Source: Trichomonas vaginalis G3 (Eukaryota > Parabasalia > Trichomonadida > Trichomonadidae). From it: 64,000 nt of DNA. The first letter of the stretch is position 1; each line of letters begins with the position of its first letter. The stretch spans positions 5,489,797 through 5,553,796 of the forward strand of contig NC_067204.1 in assembly GCF_026262505.1 (NCBI RefSeq), written 5' to 3'. Below, piece after piece: positions 1 to 10,291 of this stretch. Below the pieces are notes generated by a model. That model was given only the letters and a program-made list of their open reading frames with translations. It did not search any database and was not told the DNA's origin. Position numbers and translations under genes: made by a program.

Positions 1-1
1 T

Positions 2-322
2 GGTATAGGCTTCCAGGCTAAACCGGACTTCGCTTGCTACTATTTCGCACAATGTCCGACCGACCCATTATCGTTACTTCACCTGGGAACTTCCTGTGAC
101 GATGAAATTTGGCTGACAAGGGCTGCAAAATTTTTGGGTCTGCCGGCCGATAGCGGAAGAGTCTTTGAGTGGGCGGGAGATGCATTCATGGAAGGTACTA
201 AAGTACCACAGAACAGACAGATAGCTCAGATGTGGTATGGACTTGCATATTCAAAATACAAAAAAGGTAATGAGGATATGAGCGAATTTCTCACCAAAGT
301 TAAGGAAGTTGCAACTCTCTAA
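2..322 (+). CDS. Sel1-like repeat protein, C-terminal part (5' end outside window)
   Basis: The frame is open from the window edge to a TAA at 320-322, about 106 residues, so the start lies upstream. The peptide has helix-turn-helix spacing typical of Sel1-like/TPR repeats, with small residues and aromatics in register (FACYYFAQCP, then IAQMWYGLAYSKYKKGN). Sel1 repeats act as protein-binding scaffolds; the best-known eukaryotic members are SEL1L/Hrd3 of ER-associated degradation. The partner here is unknown. A second Sel1-like gene lies at 7914-8828 on the other strand and the two may be paralogues. The family call rests on pattern only. Confidence 0.6.
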   Translation, partial: GIGFQAKPDFACYYFAQCPTDPLSLLHLGTSCDDEIWLTRAAKFLGLPADSGRVFEWAGDAFMEGTKVPQNRQIAQMWYGLAYSKYKKGNEDMSEFLTKVKEVATL

Positions 323-811
323 TTCATATATTATTTATTTTATAGATAAAATTGTTATATTTTTTTTTTTGAATTTTAATTATTTGATTTTTATGCTATT
401 GATTTAGGCAAATTTGTATTTTCAACATATACTTAAATAATATTATTGATATTAAGCACTAGTAAAAGACAGTTGAATTTTGATATTATTTTTATAAAAT
501 TAAACTAAGTTTACAGTATATTTAATATTAGTATTGCAACAAAATGCCTGGAATATTAGCTGCTGTAAATGAATTTCAATCAAAAAATCATATGACATGG
601 CATATTGTGGTATTGCTTTTTTTTCTAGTTTTCGACTTAACTGTTGATGTTATGACAGTTCACATATTTAGAATTAATCAAATTTCATGAATTCAATCCG
701 AAATCTTTGAGATCATTGTTTTCAACATACTTAGCACATAATTCTTTTTCTTCTATTAAATTTTAAAGATATTTTTAATTGTAGAATGCACATATATATA
801 TAAATTTTTTG
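323..811. other. AT-rich intergenic region
   Basis: No open frame with coding character. It is long A/T runs with a poly-T block near 361-371. It separates the Sel1-like 3' end from the ankyrin gene. No clear trichomonad initiator (TCA followed by pyrimidine and A/T) sits just before the ATG at 812. I see nothing else in it. Confidence 0.6.
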
Positions 812-2773
812 ATGTCTGATAAAAACATTCAACAAAATAAATATGGCGAATTGCGAAGTATCTGCAAATACTACATCGATGCGTACATTGCGTTGTATCA
901 GCTGAAAACGGAAAAAGAAGAAGATTTAAACTCGATTTACCAAATGATCAAAACAGAATTGATTGAATCAAAGAAACATCTTCCTCAAAACATCATAAGG
1001 GATATTTTAGATATGATCCCATATAATAATTGCTATACAAAGTCGTATTTAACTCTTGCCAAACTCATATCTGATGAATATCAAGTCACAGATATTAGCA
1101 ATGTTAACCCTATTTCAAACTTCTTGTTTTACAAAGAGTATGGAATTAAATTAAACAAGTCAACTAATTTCGCAAAAATTAATCCAGAAAATGTTGACAT
1201 TCATACAGAAAATACAATTCACAAAGCTATTATGTATAATGAAAAAGAAAAATTTATTTCATTCACAGAAAGAGAAGGATTTGATAAAGATCAAATTCTT
1301 ATTAGCAAATTATATCCAAGTCTCTATTTTTCCGAAAAATATACATTGCTTGAATTATGCTGTTACCATGGAGCAGTTGATTGTTTCAAATTCTTAAGAA
1401 CAAAATTTGACTCAAAAATAACTGAAACATGTCTTCATCTTTCATTTTTAGGAGGAAATCCAGAGATCATGAGTGAATGTTTGAAATATCAAAAACCAGA
1501 TGAATATTGCATGGAATATGCAATTATTTCACACAACATTGATTTTGTTACATTTTTAATGAATGAATATAATGAAAAGATCAATTTACAAGTTTGCGGA
1601 ATACACAAAAATCTTGAAGCATTTTTAGTTTATTTCGATCAAACACATGCATCCAACGAATGTTTTATTTATTCTGCAATGTTCAATGTTCCATCACTTG
1701 CTGAATATTTTCTTTCTCATGGTGGAAATATCAATGAAAAAGATGAATTTGAACATACTGCTCTTCATTATGCGGCACACAATAATAATACTGAAATGGT
1801 TGAATTTCTCATTTCACATGGCGCAAACATCTCCGAAAGAGATGATGAATCGGAAACTGCTCTTCATATTGCGGCACATTATAATTGTAAAGAAACAGCC
1901 GAACTTCTTATTAGATTTGGTGCCGATCTTTCTGAAAGAGACTATGATGGACAAACTGCTCTTCATTATGCAGCACATTATAATTTTAAAGAAATAGCTA
2001 ATCTTCTTATTTTGCATGGTGCGAGTATCAATGAAAGAGATAGCGAAGGAAAAACAGCTTTTCATACTGCAGCAGAATATAGTAGTACGGAAATAGCTGA
2101 ACTTCTTATTTCACATGGTGCTAATATCAATGAAAAAGATTATAATGGAAAAACCGCTCTTCATTGCGCAGCATGTAATAATTGTCCCAAAGAAACAGCC
2201 GAATTTCTTATTTCGCATGGTGCAAAAATCAATGAAAAAGATGGACAAGGAAAAATCGCTCTTCATTATGCAGCATTGAAAGACAGTAAAGAAACAACTG
2301 AATTTCTTATTTTGCATGGTGCAAATGTTAACGAAAGTTATAAATATGGAAAATCTGCTCTTCATTATACAGCATAATACAATTGTCAAGAAACAGCCAA
2401 TCTTCTTATTTCGCATGGTGCAAATATCAATGAAAAAGATAAATATGAAAGAACCGCTATTCATTATGCAGCATTGACAAACAATAAAGAAACTTCCAAT
2501 CTTCTTATTTCACACGGTGCAAATGTTAACGAAAGTGATACATATGGAAAAATCGCTCTTCATTATGCAGCAGAATATAATAGAAAAGAATTAGCCGAAC
2601 TTCTTATTTCGCATGGTGCAAACATCAATGAAAAAGACGCAGAAGGAAAAACCGCTCTTAATTATGCAGTTGATGAGAATCGTAAAGAAATGGCAGAACT
2701 TCTTATTGCGCATGGTGCAATAAAGTATTCTTCCTTCAACAGATTCATCTCTTCTTTATTCGAAAAGAAATAA
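812..2773 (+). pseudogene. ankyrin-repeat protein (DUF3447-type N-terminus) with one in-frame stop
   Basis: The start is the ATG at 812 (MSDKNIQQNKYGEL), aligning with the ATG of the paralogue at 5666. Residues 1 to about 300 form the conserved helical N-terminus seen in trichomonad ankyrin proteins (DUF3447-like). From about residue 310 come 33-residue ankyrin units of the type GKTALHYAAHNN..ETAELL followed by ISHGANINEKD. A TAA at 2375-2377 interrupts the repeat array, and the same frame then continues with more repeats to the TAA at 2771-2773. The codon replaced is one where sister repeats have CAT, GAA or AAA-type codons, so one substitution or a base-call error explains it. The shortened product would still have about seven repeats. 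Ankyrin arrays bind proteins; the target is unknown. Confidence 0.85.
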
Positions 2774-2911
2774 AAAATAATTAATTAAGTTTTTATCACT
2801 GATTCTATTCGTGAAAGCAATTTTTTTTACAATTGTACATTTTTTTTCTATAATCTAGATTAGCAATTAGTAGACAGGCCATGAGAAGTATTTATCAAGA
2901 ATTTCTGACCT

Positions 2912-3060
2912 CAGAATGGGCAAGATCCTCAATATTCCACTTATCATCAAGTCGAGCTTAATCAAACGAATCACTTTGGTAAAACATCAATTGACTATTC
3001 ATGACAAAATTACTGCAAAGAAGCATTTGACAAAAAATTAAACCTTATAATTGATAATAA
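2912..3060 (+). pseudogene. eroded ankyrin-repeat relic
   Basis: One frame reads ELNQTNHFGKTSIDYS, a stop, then QNYCKEAFDKKLNL. The GKTSIDYS and NYCKEAFD parts match the first helix and inter-helix region of the local ankyrin units (GKTALHYAA..N.KE.AE). With only about one repeat left and a stop inside it, this is probably the leftover of a third ankyrin copy, or of an older, longer 3' end of the gene before it. Confidence 0.45.
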
Positions 3061-3820
3061 ATTCTTATCATTATTAAATATAATTCAAATAAAACACTTT
3101 TAATACATATCTATTAAAAAAGTACTACGTTCACAATTGCAACCCAATTTGTAAGATTAAGAAAAAATATAACGTAGCACACCCTAACGATGACTTTTTG
3201 TATGAAAACGATATATATCATCCTAAGGAAATTAAATTGAATAAGTAATTTGAGAAAATATCAAAAGAAATTTGAACTTAAAACTTTTTGAATTATATTT
3301 AATAATTATAAGGATTTTATCATTAATATAAAAGGAAAATTGAAAGGTTGTCCCACGAACAGTGACACTTTTCTTCATTTTTCCTAGGGTTGCTGTTCGC
3401 TTCTTTTCTGCTCGTTATGGCAGAGATGAAAGAAATGATTGGTGGAGCCTAATTTATTACTCCAATTAGCAACTATCATATATAGTATACTAAGTATTTG
3501 CAAAGGTGTTCAACAATCCATTCGTTAGACCAGATAAGTGAAAATATTGATAAAGATAAGCATTTAATTATTCCGGAGAATACTAATAACGATAAATTAT
3601 GTCCAGTTCTCGTGAACATTCACCCACCAATATTGGTTGGAAAGGTCTTAATCATTTGGTTTCCGCACCCATTCCACTCATGAAGCATGTGAATTAATCC
3701 TGATGTAAATACAATGAGTATCAAAAAAAGTACAGAATTTGAAATAGATGATGAGATTACTGAATTCAGAATATGGAATATTGCCAACAAAGGTAATTAT
3801 AGATGTGTTATATAATTTTT

Positions 3821-3920
3821 GTAAATTGGATAATTTTACTTAAAATTTGATAGTCTGCCACTTTTGTTAGATTTAATAATATTAATGCAAAATAGGATAA
3901 AATTTTTTAGTTACCATATA
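3821..3920 (+). repeat. 100-bp direct repeat, copy 1
   Basis: Pairs with 6621-6720 in the same orientation at roughly 85-90% identity by eye. Shared blocks include AAATTTGATAGTCTGCCACT and a following TTTTGTTAGATTTA. Copy 1 ends 28 bases before the stop codon of the minus-strand ankyrin gene. Confidence 0.8.
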
Positions 3921-3947
3921 CTCTTCAACACTTTCTTGAGAACCCAT

Positions 3948-5666
3948 TCATATCACCTTAATATTTACACTATGTGAAATAAGAGATTTAATATTATTAC
4001 TTCCTGCAATATCAAGAGCAGTTTCCCCATCTTTATCTTTTTCATTGATATTTATACCATGTGAAATAAGAAGTTCGACCATTTCTTTACTATTATTATG
4101 TGCTGCAATATGAAGAGCGGTTTTTCTATCATTATCTTTTTCATTGATATTTATACCATGTGAAATAAGAAGTTCAGCTGTTTCATAACAATTGAATTCT
4201 GCTGCAATATGAAGGGCGGTTTGTCCAATTGCATTTTTTTCATTGATATTTATACCATGTGAAATAAGAAGTTCGGCCGTTTCTTTACTATTATTACATG
4301 CTGCAATATGAAGAGCGGTTTCTCCATATTTATTTTTTTCATTGATATTTATACCGTGTGAAATAAGAAGTTCGACTATTTCTTTAGTATTATTATATGC
4401 TGCAATATGAAGAGCGGTATTTCCTAATATAGTTTTTATATTGATATTTATACATTGTGAAATAAGAAGTTCGGCCATTTCTTTATACTTATAACGTGCT
4501 GCAATATGAAGAGCGGTTTTTCCATCATTATCTTTTTCATTGATATTTATACCATGTGATATAAGAAGTTCAGCTGTTTCATAACAATTGTATTCTTCTG
4601 CAATATGAAGAGCGGTTTTTCTATCATTATCTTTTTCATTGATATTTATACCATGTGAAATAAGAAGTTCGGCCATTTCTTTACGATTATTATGTGCTGC
4701 AATATGAAGAGCGGTTTTTCCTAATATAGTTTTTATATTGATATTTATACATTGTGATATAAGAAGTTCAGCTGTTTCATAACAATTGTATTCTGCTGCA
4801 ATATGAAGAAATTGAATATTAAACATTGCTGAATTTGCAAAGCATTTGTTTATATCATTAGTTTGATCGAAATAAATTAAAAATGATTCAAGATTATTAT
4901 ACATTCCACAATAATCTAAATCGATCTCTATATTGTACTCATTCATCAAGAATGTAACAAAATCAATGTTGTGTGAAATAATTGCATATTTCATGCATTC
5001 ATCATCTGGTTTTTGATATTTCAAACATTCACTCATGATCTCTTGATTTCTTCCTAAAAATGAAAATCTAAGACATTTTTCAGTTATTTCTGAGCTGAAT
5101 TTCGTTCTTAATAACTTGAAACAATCAACTGCTCTGTGGTAACAGCATAATTCAAGTAATGGATATAAATCGCTTTCAAGCGTTTGATTTTTATCAAATT
5201 CATCTCTTTCTGTGAATGTGATGAATTTTTCTTTGTCATTATTCATAATTGCTCTGTAAATTGTATCTTCGATATGAATATCCAGATTTTCTGAGTTAAA
5301 TTCTTTAAAATCATATGATTTGTATAATTTAATTCCATATTCTTTGTAAAACAGGAAGTTTGAAATATGTGCAATACTGCTGACCTCTGTGACATGGTAA
5401 TTATCAGATATGAGTTTGGTAAGAAATAAATATGACTTTGCATAGCGATTATTACACAGAATGATATTTAAAATGTCTCTTATCATAGTTTGGGGAGGAT
5501 ATTTATTTGAATCAATCAATTCTGTTTTGATCATTTTATAAATTGAGTTTAAATCTTCTTCCTTTTCCGTTTTCAGCTGATACAGCGCAATATATGAATC
5601 AATGTAGTGTTTGTAAATATTTTGCAGTTCGCTGTATTTATTTGGATGAATGTCTGGGTTGGACAT
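3948..5666 (-). CDS. ankyrin-repeat protein with DUF3447-type N-terminus
   Basis: A complete 572-residue frame from ATG at 5666 to TAA at 3948. Residues 1 to about 285 are closely related to the gene at 812-2773 (shared HYID.YIALYQLKTEKEEDL and a similar YQKPD..CM.YAIISHNID block). From about residue 285 there are eight to nine 33-residue ankyrin units, several nearly identical in DNA (GKTALHIAAHNN, then ISHGININEKD). This suggests recent homogenisation or slippage among units. No signal peptide or membrane segment is visible, so a cytosolic binding protein is likely; the ligand cannot be inferred. It is transcribed towards the 812 gene, making a tail-to-tail inverted pair. Confidence 0.9.
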   Translation of the reverse strand: MSNPDIHPNKYSELQNIYKHYIDSYIALYQLKTEKEEDLNSIYKMIKTELIDSNKYPPQTMIRDILNIILCNNRYAKSYLFLTKLISDNYHVTEVSSIAHISNFLFYKEYGIKLYKSYDFKEFNSENLDIHIEDTIYRAIMNNDKEKFITFTERDEFDKNQTLESDLYPLLELCCYHRAVDCFKLLRTKFSSEITEKCLRFSFLGRNQEIMSECLKYQKPDDECMKYAIISHNIDFVTFLMNEYNIEIDLDYCGMYNNLESFLIYFDQTNDINKCFANSAMFNIQFLHIAAEYNCYETAELLISQCININIKTILGKTALHIAAHNNRKEMAELLISHGININEKDNDRKTALHIAEEYNCYETAELLISHGININEKDNDGKTALHIAARYKYKEMAELLISQCININIKTILGNTALHIAAYNNTKEIVELLISHGININEKNKYGETALHIAACNNSKETAELLISHGININEKNAIGQTALHIAAEFNCYETAELLISHGININEKDNDRKTALHIAAHNNSKEMVELLISHGININEKDKDGETALDIAGSNNIKSLISHSVNIKVI

Positions 5667-5988
5667 TAATATTTTTTAAAAAAGGACACATTTATATTTT
5701 AACAAATAAATATCTTTCAAATTCATTATAAGAAACAAATATTATGTTAGACATGAAGAAATCAATGATCACAAAGATTTCGGAAATAATTTATGAACTT
5801 TAATTATGTTCATAGGTATTAAATAATACAACAACAATAGAAAAGTCTAAAGCAATAGAATTTTCTTCAAGATGATTATAATCAAACAGAATTATTCTAG
5901 GCACTTCAAGGAAATCATTACATTTGGGGTCCCAATGAACCTGAAAAGAATTATAATGCTGATGTTCATCAGACGTGTGTAAATTTAA

Positions 5989-6201
5989 AAATTAAATGTC
6001 AATTTAAATCAAATCCAGGTCACAGCCATTGGTATTAATGCTTTTCGAAGCCACTCAAATCTTAAATTCATATCTATATATATTCATAATTCTATCACTC
6101 TACATGCCTTAGATTGCTTGAAATCCAAATTTGCTTTTAAGATACTGCATCCACAACTTACAATTTCCAATAAGAATTTTTTTCATAGCCAATCTATCTG
6201 A
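5989..6201 (+). pseudogene. BspA-like (TpLRR) leucine-rich repeat relic
   Basis: The frame reads QIQVTAIGINAFRSHSNLKF and then ISIYIHNSITLHALDCLKS. This matches the BspA-type leucine-rich unit, in which a V..IG..AF stretch is followed by C.NL..I.IP.SVT.I. There is no ATG and only about two units remain before the stop, so it is a decayed fragment. Whole BspA-like proteins are a very large surface-protein family in T. vaginalis. Confidence 0.5.
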
Positions 6202-6620
6202 TCCTCAACAAAATGGCTATAAAATTTTATAAAAAAAGAATTTATCATAAAATCATATGAAACAGTCCGAAGAAATATGAAAGTCTATCATAGATTTCAA
6301 TGATTAGCTCGATTTTAACGGAAACCTAAAATCGAGCATTGAAAAGTCTAGGCAGACTTGATTATCCATACTACCCCTTTTTAGAAAATGTTTCTCCTTT
6401 GTCTTAATATTTATTACTAAAAGAAGCAAGAGAATGCTATATTTTAGTTTCTATATATTTTACCCGAATCATTTTTATTCATGTCAGCAACTAATTGAGG
6501 CTTGATATCTCAATCGAGTATGAATCAGATGAATTTAGATCATAATAATGTGTTAGCTCCAGTGATTGATGAACATCATAATAATATGGCTCTAAATGAA
6601 TGCTTCAATTTTTTTATTTA

Positions 6621-6720
6621 TGCAAATTGGATAATTTTGTTTAAAATTTGATAGTCTGCCACTTTTGTTAGATTTAGTAATATTAATTCAAAATAGGATT
6701 AAATTTTTTTGTTATCATAT
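6621..6720 (+). repeat. 100-bp direct repeat, copy 2
   Basis: Same orientation as copy 1 at 3821-3920. It ends 23 bases before the first codon of the glycine-rich frame, so whatever duplicated it may also have removed that gene's original 5' end. Confidence 0.8.
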
Positions 6721-6743
6721 AATTTCCAAAACTAATTACTTAA

Positions 6744-7706
6744 TTGGATCACAAAAAGCAATTTAACTTATCATACGCATTTGATTATACTGGAACACCA
6801 CAAGTTTTCCATGCATTTCCTGGTAAATTCAAAATCCAATTATGGGGAGCAAGTGGAATTAAAGTATATGATCCTACTGCAAATGGATGTTCTAAAGTAA
6901 CCGGAAAAGGTGCATATGTTTCGGGAATGATTCAAATTAAGGAAGTTGTTGACTTATTTGTTTTTGTTGGAGAACAGGGTAAGTCTGGTGGCGGATTTAA
7001 TAGTAATTCACAGCTAATGACAATATCTGGAGGAGGAGCGACCGATATTAGACTTACAAACACCACAAATTGGTATGATTTTGATTCATTAAAGAGCAGA
7101 ATCATGGTTGCAGCTGGTGCAGGTTCAGGTGAAAGATATTGTGGTGGAGATGGGGGAAGTTTAATAGGTTTATCAACGGATTCGACGTATTCAAAACCAG
7201 GATATTCTCCATCAAACCAATCAACTGGAGGAACCCAAATAACAGGGAGTTTGAATGGATGTTATAACAATTACCGATTATGCGGATCATCTGGAAAGTT
7301 TGGTATTGGAGAATTTGGAAATAATGCTGATGATAATGGCCCAAGTGGGGGAGGTGTGTATTATGGAGGTGGCGGTATTGCATTTGCAGGAAGTGCAGGT
7401 GGAGGATCAAGTTTTATTAGCGGCTTTCAAAATTGTGACGCCATTTATGAAAATTCTACAGAAAATAAAATATATCACAGTGGACAGCCTTTCCACTACT
7501 CAGGTAAGTACTTCACCGATGGTATTATGATTGATGGCCAACACGAGATGCCATCAACTGACCTCAAGTCAACTGAAGTTGGTCATGATGGCCATGGATA
7601 TGCAATTATCACTTACATTGTTTCTAATGTTGTTTTTTCATGTCAAATGAACATATATCTCATGAAATTCTTTCTGATTACGAATTCTTTCTTAATGATC
7701 TCATAA
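6744..7706 (+). CDS. glycine-rich (ALK-type) domain protein, 5' end missing
   Basis: The frame opens directly after a TAA at 6741-6743 with a TTG codon; the first in-frame ATG is only at about residue 62. Residues 8 to about 290 form a glycine-rich domain: FDYTGTPQVFHAFPGKFKIQ, LWGASG, then blocks such as SGGGATDIRL, AGAGSGERYCGGDGGS and YYGGGGIAFAGSAGGGSSFI, closing with GHGYAIITYI. This is the arrangement of the ALK/LTK-type glycine-rich domain, which is expanded in T. vaginalis, where its function is unknown. About 30 further residues follow. The missing start suggests a 5'-truncated gene or an unrecognised upstream exon. Confidence in the domain is high, and in expression low. Confidence 0.7.
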   Translation: MDHKKQFNLSYAFDYTGTPQVFHAFPGKFKIQLWGASGIKVYDPTANGCSKVTGKGAYVSGMIQIKEVVDLFVFVGEQGKSGGGFNSNSQLMTISGGGATDIRLTNTTNWYDFDSLKSRIMVAAGAGSGERYCGGDGGSLIGLSTDSTYSKPGYSPSNQSTGGTQITGSLNGCYNNYRLCGSSGKFGIGEFGNNADDNGPSGGGVYYGGGGIAFAGSAGGGSSFISGFQNCDAIYENSTENKIYHSGQPFHYSGKYFTDGIMIDGQHEMPSTDLKSTEVGHDGHGYAIITYIVSNVVFSCQMNIYLMKFFLITNSFLMIS

Positions 7707-7913
7707 AAACATAAACACTGTTTGATAATACCTGGAATTATAGAATAGAATCTTTTCATTGGAAACAATTGATTATGATAATTTGGGAAAATCATCTATA
7801 AAAGAAAGAAAACATAAATTTGAGAATAGGATATATGAGTTTTAGTTTAAATTTGGATAATTTCAATAAATTGATATAAAAATTTATAATTAAAGTATAT
7901 ATCAAAGAATAGT

Positions 7914-8828
7914 TTATGCGAACAATTGAGGGTAGATAGTTGGATACGAATACAATGATTGTGCGAGTAAATCTCCTGCATTAGAGAAAAATTCTAAAAT
8001 TGTTGACTTATTATATTTGTTAACTGAAGAAGTAATGTCCAAATGGTCAAGAGACCATGGTCCTACTTCAACAAATGGTACTAACATCTTCGCTGCTTGT
8101 TCTTTTGTCATTACATTTGTTCTATTTGACATAACTCCTTCAGCAACCCAAACTGCTGCGGATTGGTGTCCAGATTGGCCCATATGTGCTAATGCTTTCC
8201 ATGCGGAGACTTGGCTCTTTGGTTCGCGGTGAATTTGCTGAATTAAGTGGCCAAACTCTGGACCTGGGCGGTGCTTCCTAATCCAGGATGTAACACCTAA
8301 GTGGGCGAGTGTATATGCTTCGAAAAAGATTGATTCGTAATTCGGATTTGGTTTCTTAACTTCAGCTCTAATAAGAGCGAGTTTTGCAAGTACAGATCCC
8401 GTGTCGGCTGCTTTTCTAATGTATTCTGTGCGGTTTTCTGTCATTGGATGGAATGCGAGGATTTCTGCGCAGGACCAACTGTTGTTAGCGTATCCATCTA
8501 ATAATAGTTCGTATGAACGATTGAAATCTTGTGGATAATCGCTTAAACCAATTAAATAAAAGAAGCCTGAAGCACATTTTGCTGGATGATATCCCAAATT
8601 TGAAAGATTTGCAATCTTGTTATGAATGGCATGATTAGTTGATGAGTTTCTAAAGCTATTAATGATTTCCTTTAGCTTCTCTTGATTCGGATTTGGATCT
8701 TTATGATAATCGCACCAAAATCCTCTGCAAAAGCTTCTCATTTGTTGATCAACTGAGTATGGAATTGTGTACCCAGGAACATATACGTAGTTTCTGAGTG
8801 CGATTATAGATGTGAAAACAAGAATCAT
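7914..8828 (-). CDS. Sel1-like repeat protein with N-terminal hydrophobic leader
   Basis: A 304-residue frame starting at the ATG at 8828. The first 12 residues (MILVFTSIIALR) are a short hydrophobic stretch that could act as a signal peptide or anchor, followed by a cysteine-containing segment (SFCRGFWCDYHKDPNP). Residues about 65-230 show Sel1-like units: NLGYHPAKCASGFFYLIGLS, then GYANNSWSCAEILAF, IRKAADTGSVLAKLALIRAE, and later ALAHMGQSGHQSAAVWVAEG. The layout recalls SEL1L/Hrd3, ER membrane adaptors of the ERAD ubiquitin ligase, which would fit a leader peptide. The protein is short for that family and has no visible C-terminal membrane segment, so an ERAD role is only a possibility. Confidence 0.75.
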   Translation of the reverse strand: MILVFTSIIALRNYVYVPGYTIPYSVDQQMRSFCRGFWCDYHKDPNPNQEKLKEIINSFRNSSTNHAIHNKIANLSNLGYHPAKCASGFFYLIGLSDYPQDFNRSYELLLDGYANNSWSCAEILAFHPMTENRTEYIRKAADTGSVLAKLALIRAEVKKPNPNYESIFFEAYTLAHLGVTSWIRKHRPGPEFGHLIQQIHREPKSQVSAWKALAHMGQSGHQSAAVWVAEGVMSNRTNVMTKEQAAKMLVPFVEVGPWSLDHLDITSSVNKYNKSTILEFFSNAGDLLAQSLYSYPTIYPQLFA

Positions 8829-9367
8829 TTGACAAAAAAAAATTTTGCCAATTTTGCCAAAACTGAAAAAATCAAAAATAAAGATTTATGTTTTTAAAGG
8901 GATTTTTATAACAACATAAATATGAATCTATTAAAGGCTGAGCTAAAACCATGTTAGATGCAGATCTTAATGAAAGTTGATGAAATTTTGCATGTAGATT
9001 AACAAAATACATTAATTATCTCTATATGGAATGTCAGTGTATAGACGAGGCATCATATTATTATTGAAATTGAAACTTGATAAAAAAGAAATTTATTTTG
9101 ATTTTAATATATAAATATAAGCAGTGATATTGTTGCATGCTAAGTTCGGTCAAAATGTAAACCTCTCAATTTTATCGTCGGGGAAAGTAACTCAATTCCT
9201 TCAAAATTATTCTTTAAATATTGAATTTAAAGTTATTTAATTTGGATTATAAATAAATAGGCTAATACAATATTTAAAAATGAGAAAAAATAACTTTTCA
9301 AAGAACTTTTCATAATCTCAAAGAAAATTATTTATTCAATAATTATATAAATTAATTAACATTCATA
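8829..9367. other. AT-rich intergenic region
   Basis: No coding frame. It separates the Sel1-like gene from the DDE integrase gene, transcribed away from each other. TCATA directly before the ATG at 9368 resembles the trichomonad initiator. I see no repeat or RNA gene. Confidence 0.5.
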
Positions 9368-10109
9368 ATGGAATTGGATTTTTTTTATAAAAAATTGGTC
9401 CTACTTAACTTTTTGAGAGAATTTGGCTTTTCATTTTTTATTATGAGTAGACCAACCATTCCTTCTTGGTGGTTAATTCAAACACGCGAAAAACTTGAAT
9501 CTCGCGAACTCAATTATTTAATTGCGTGTAAGCGAGTTCCATACGAGGATGAAATGAAGTGTGAATTTAGATCAATTTCGAAAAACACACTTAAAGCAGC
9601 ATACACAAATGCAAATTTAACACCCCCAAACGTTAAACCTGGTCCGGCACCAGATGATATTACTCCTGAAAATTTGCAATATGTTCTCCAAAAATTTCAG
9701 GAATATAAGTGCGGAATCCAAAAGATGTTTTGGCGTTTAAACATGGATCAAAATGTTTATTCAGTTTCCTACAATAAACTCAGAAGAATTTACAGTATTT
9801 TGGAGATCAAAGAACCAAAAAGTGACAGACCCCCTCAAAAATATTATACGCCATATGAAGCAACAAAACCTGATACCATATGGCATGTAGATGTTCATTT
9901 TTTATACGGTTCACAGAGGTTACCTGTTTATGGTATAATAGACGATAAATCTCGGTTTTTGTTGGCTTTAAAAATTTTGCCAAATAAATCTTCCGAATCT
10001 ACAACAAGAGTTGCCGAAGAAACGATTGGCTTATATCAAAAGCCATTTTGTTTCTGGTCCGACAACGGGGGAGAGAATATGGGCCAATTTTATAATTGGC
10101 TCATGCGAA
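9368..10109 (+). mobile_element. DDE (rve-type) integrase/transposase gene, cut by Maverick A
   Basis: ATG at 9368, with a second in-frame ATG at 9443 (MSRPTIPSWW). The N-terminal 130 residues look like a DNA-binding region rich in basic and aromatic residues. The catalytic core follows: TIWHVDVHFLYG supplies the first aspartate (about residue 175) and FWSDNGGEN the second (about residue 232), a 57-residue spacing typical of rve cores. The third acidic residue would fall past residue 247, where the frame runs into the Maverick terminal repeat. WHVDV recalls IS481/IS3-like transposases, so this is probably a plain DNA transposon gene used as a Maverick target. Its family is not settled. The 3' part should lie beyond the window or beyond the far end of A. 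Confidence 0.75.
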
Positions 10110-10291
10110 AGTTAGTATGGCTAAGTCGTGTACTGAGGCACTGCGCGCCTCCGTACACCACTTAGCGGTTTTGACACTTTACAAAATCGTTAACGTATAT
10201 TTTACAACACAAACGACAACACTAACTTAACCTTAAATATTTACAAAGCCGCCAACCACTTCACCTCACTACTGTAAAAAAATAAACGTTC

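Larger units (their letters stand above)
2774..3947. other. intergenic region with an ankyrin relic and one copy of a long direct repeat
   Basis: Mostly AT-rich non-coding sequence between the convergent ankyrin genes. It holds an eroded ankyrin fragment (2912-3060) and the first copy of a 100-bp repeat (3821-3920). A short frame at 3715-3813 (MSIKKSTEFEIDDEITEFR) is compositionally plausible but has no family signal. Confidence 0.5.
5667..6743. other. intergenic region, holds a BspA-like relic and repeat copy 2
   Basis: AT-rich and without a full gene. It contains a short leucine-rich relic at 5989-6201 and the second copy of the 100-bp direct repeat at 6621-6720. A small frame beginning near 6521 (MNQMNLDHNNVLAPVIDEHH) runs into the repeat and shows no family signal. 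Confidence 0.5.

Noticed and set aside
1814-2464. Minus-strand frames opposite the ankyrin array
   Set aside because: Mirror frames of the repeat coding sequence with the same 99-bp period; no own start context or family.
3498-3683. 61-residue frame with a hydrophobic end (ILVGKVLIIWFP)
   Set aside because: No proper start context, no relatives recognised, and surrounding DNA is non-coding; likely chance.
7102-7530. Antisense and alternate frames inside the glycine-rich gene
   Set aside because: Produced by GGA/GGT-rich codons; the sense frame explains the region.
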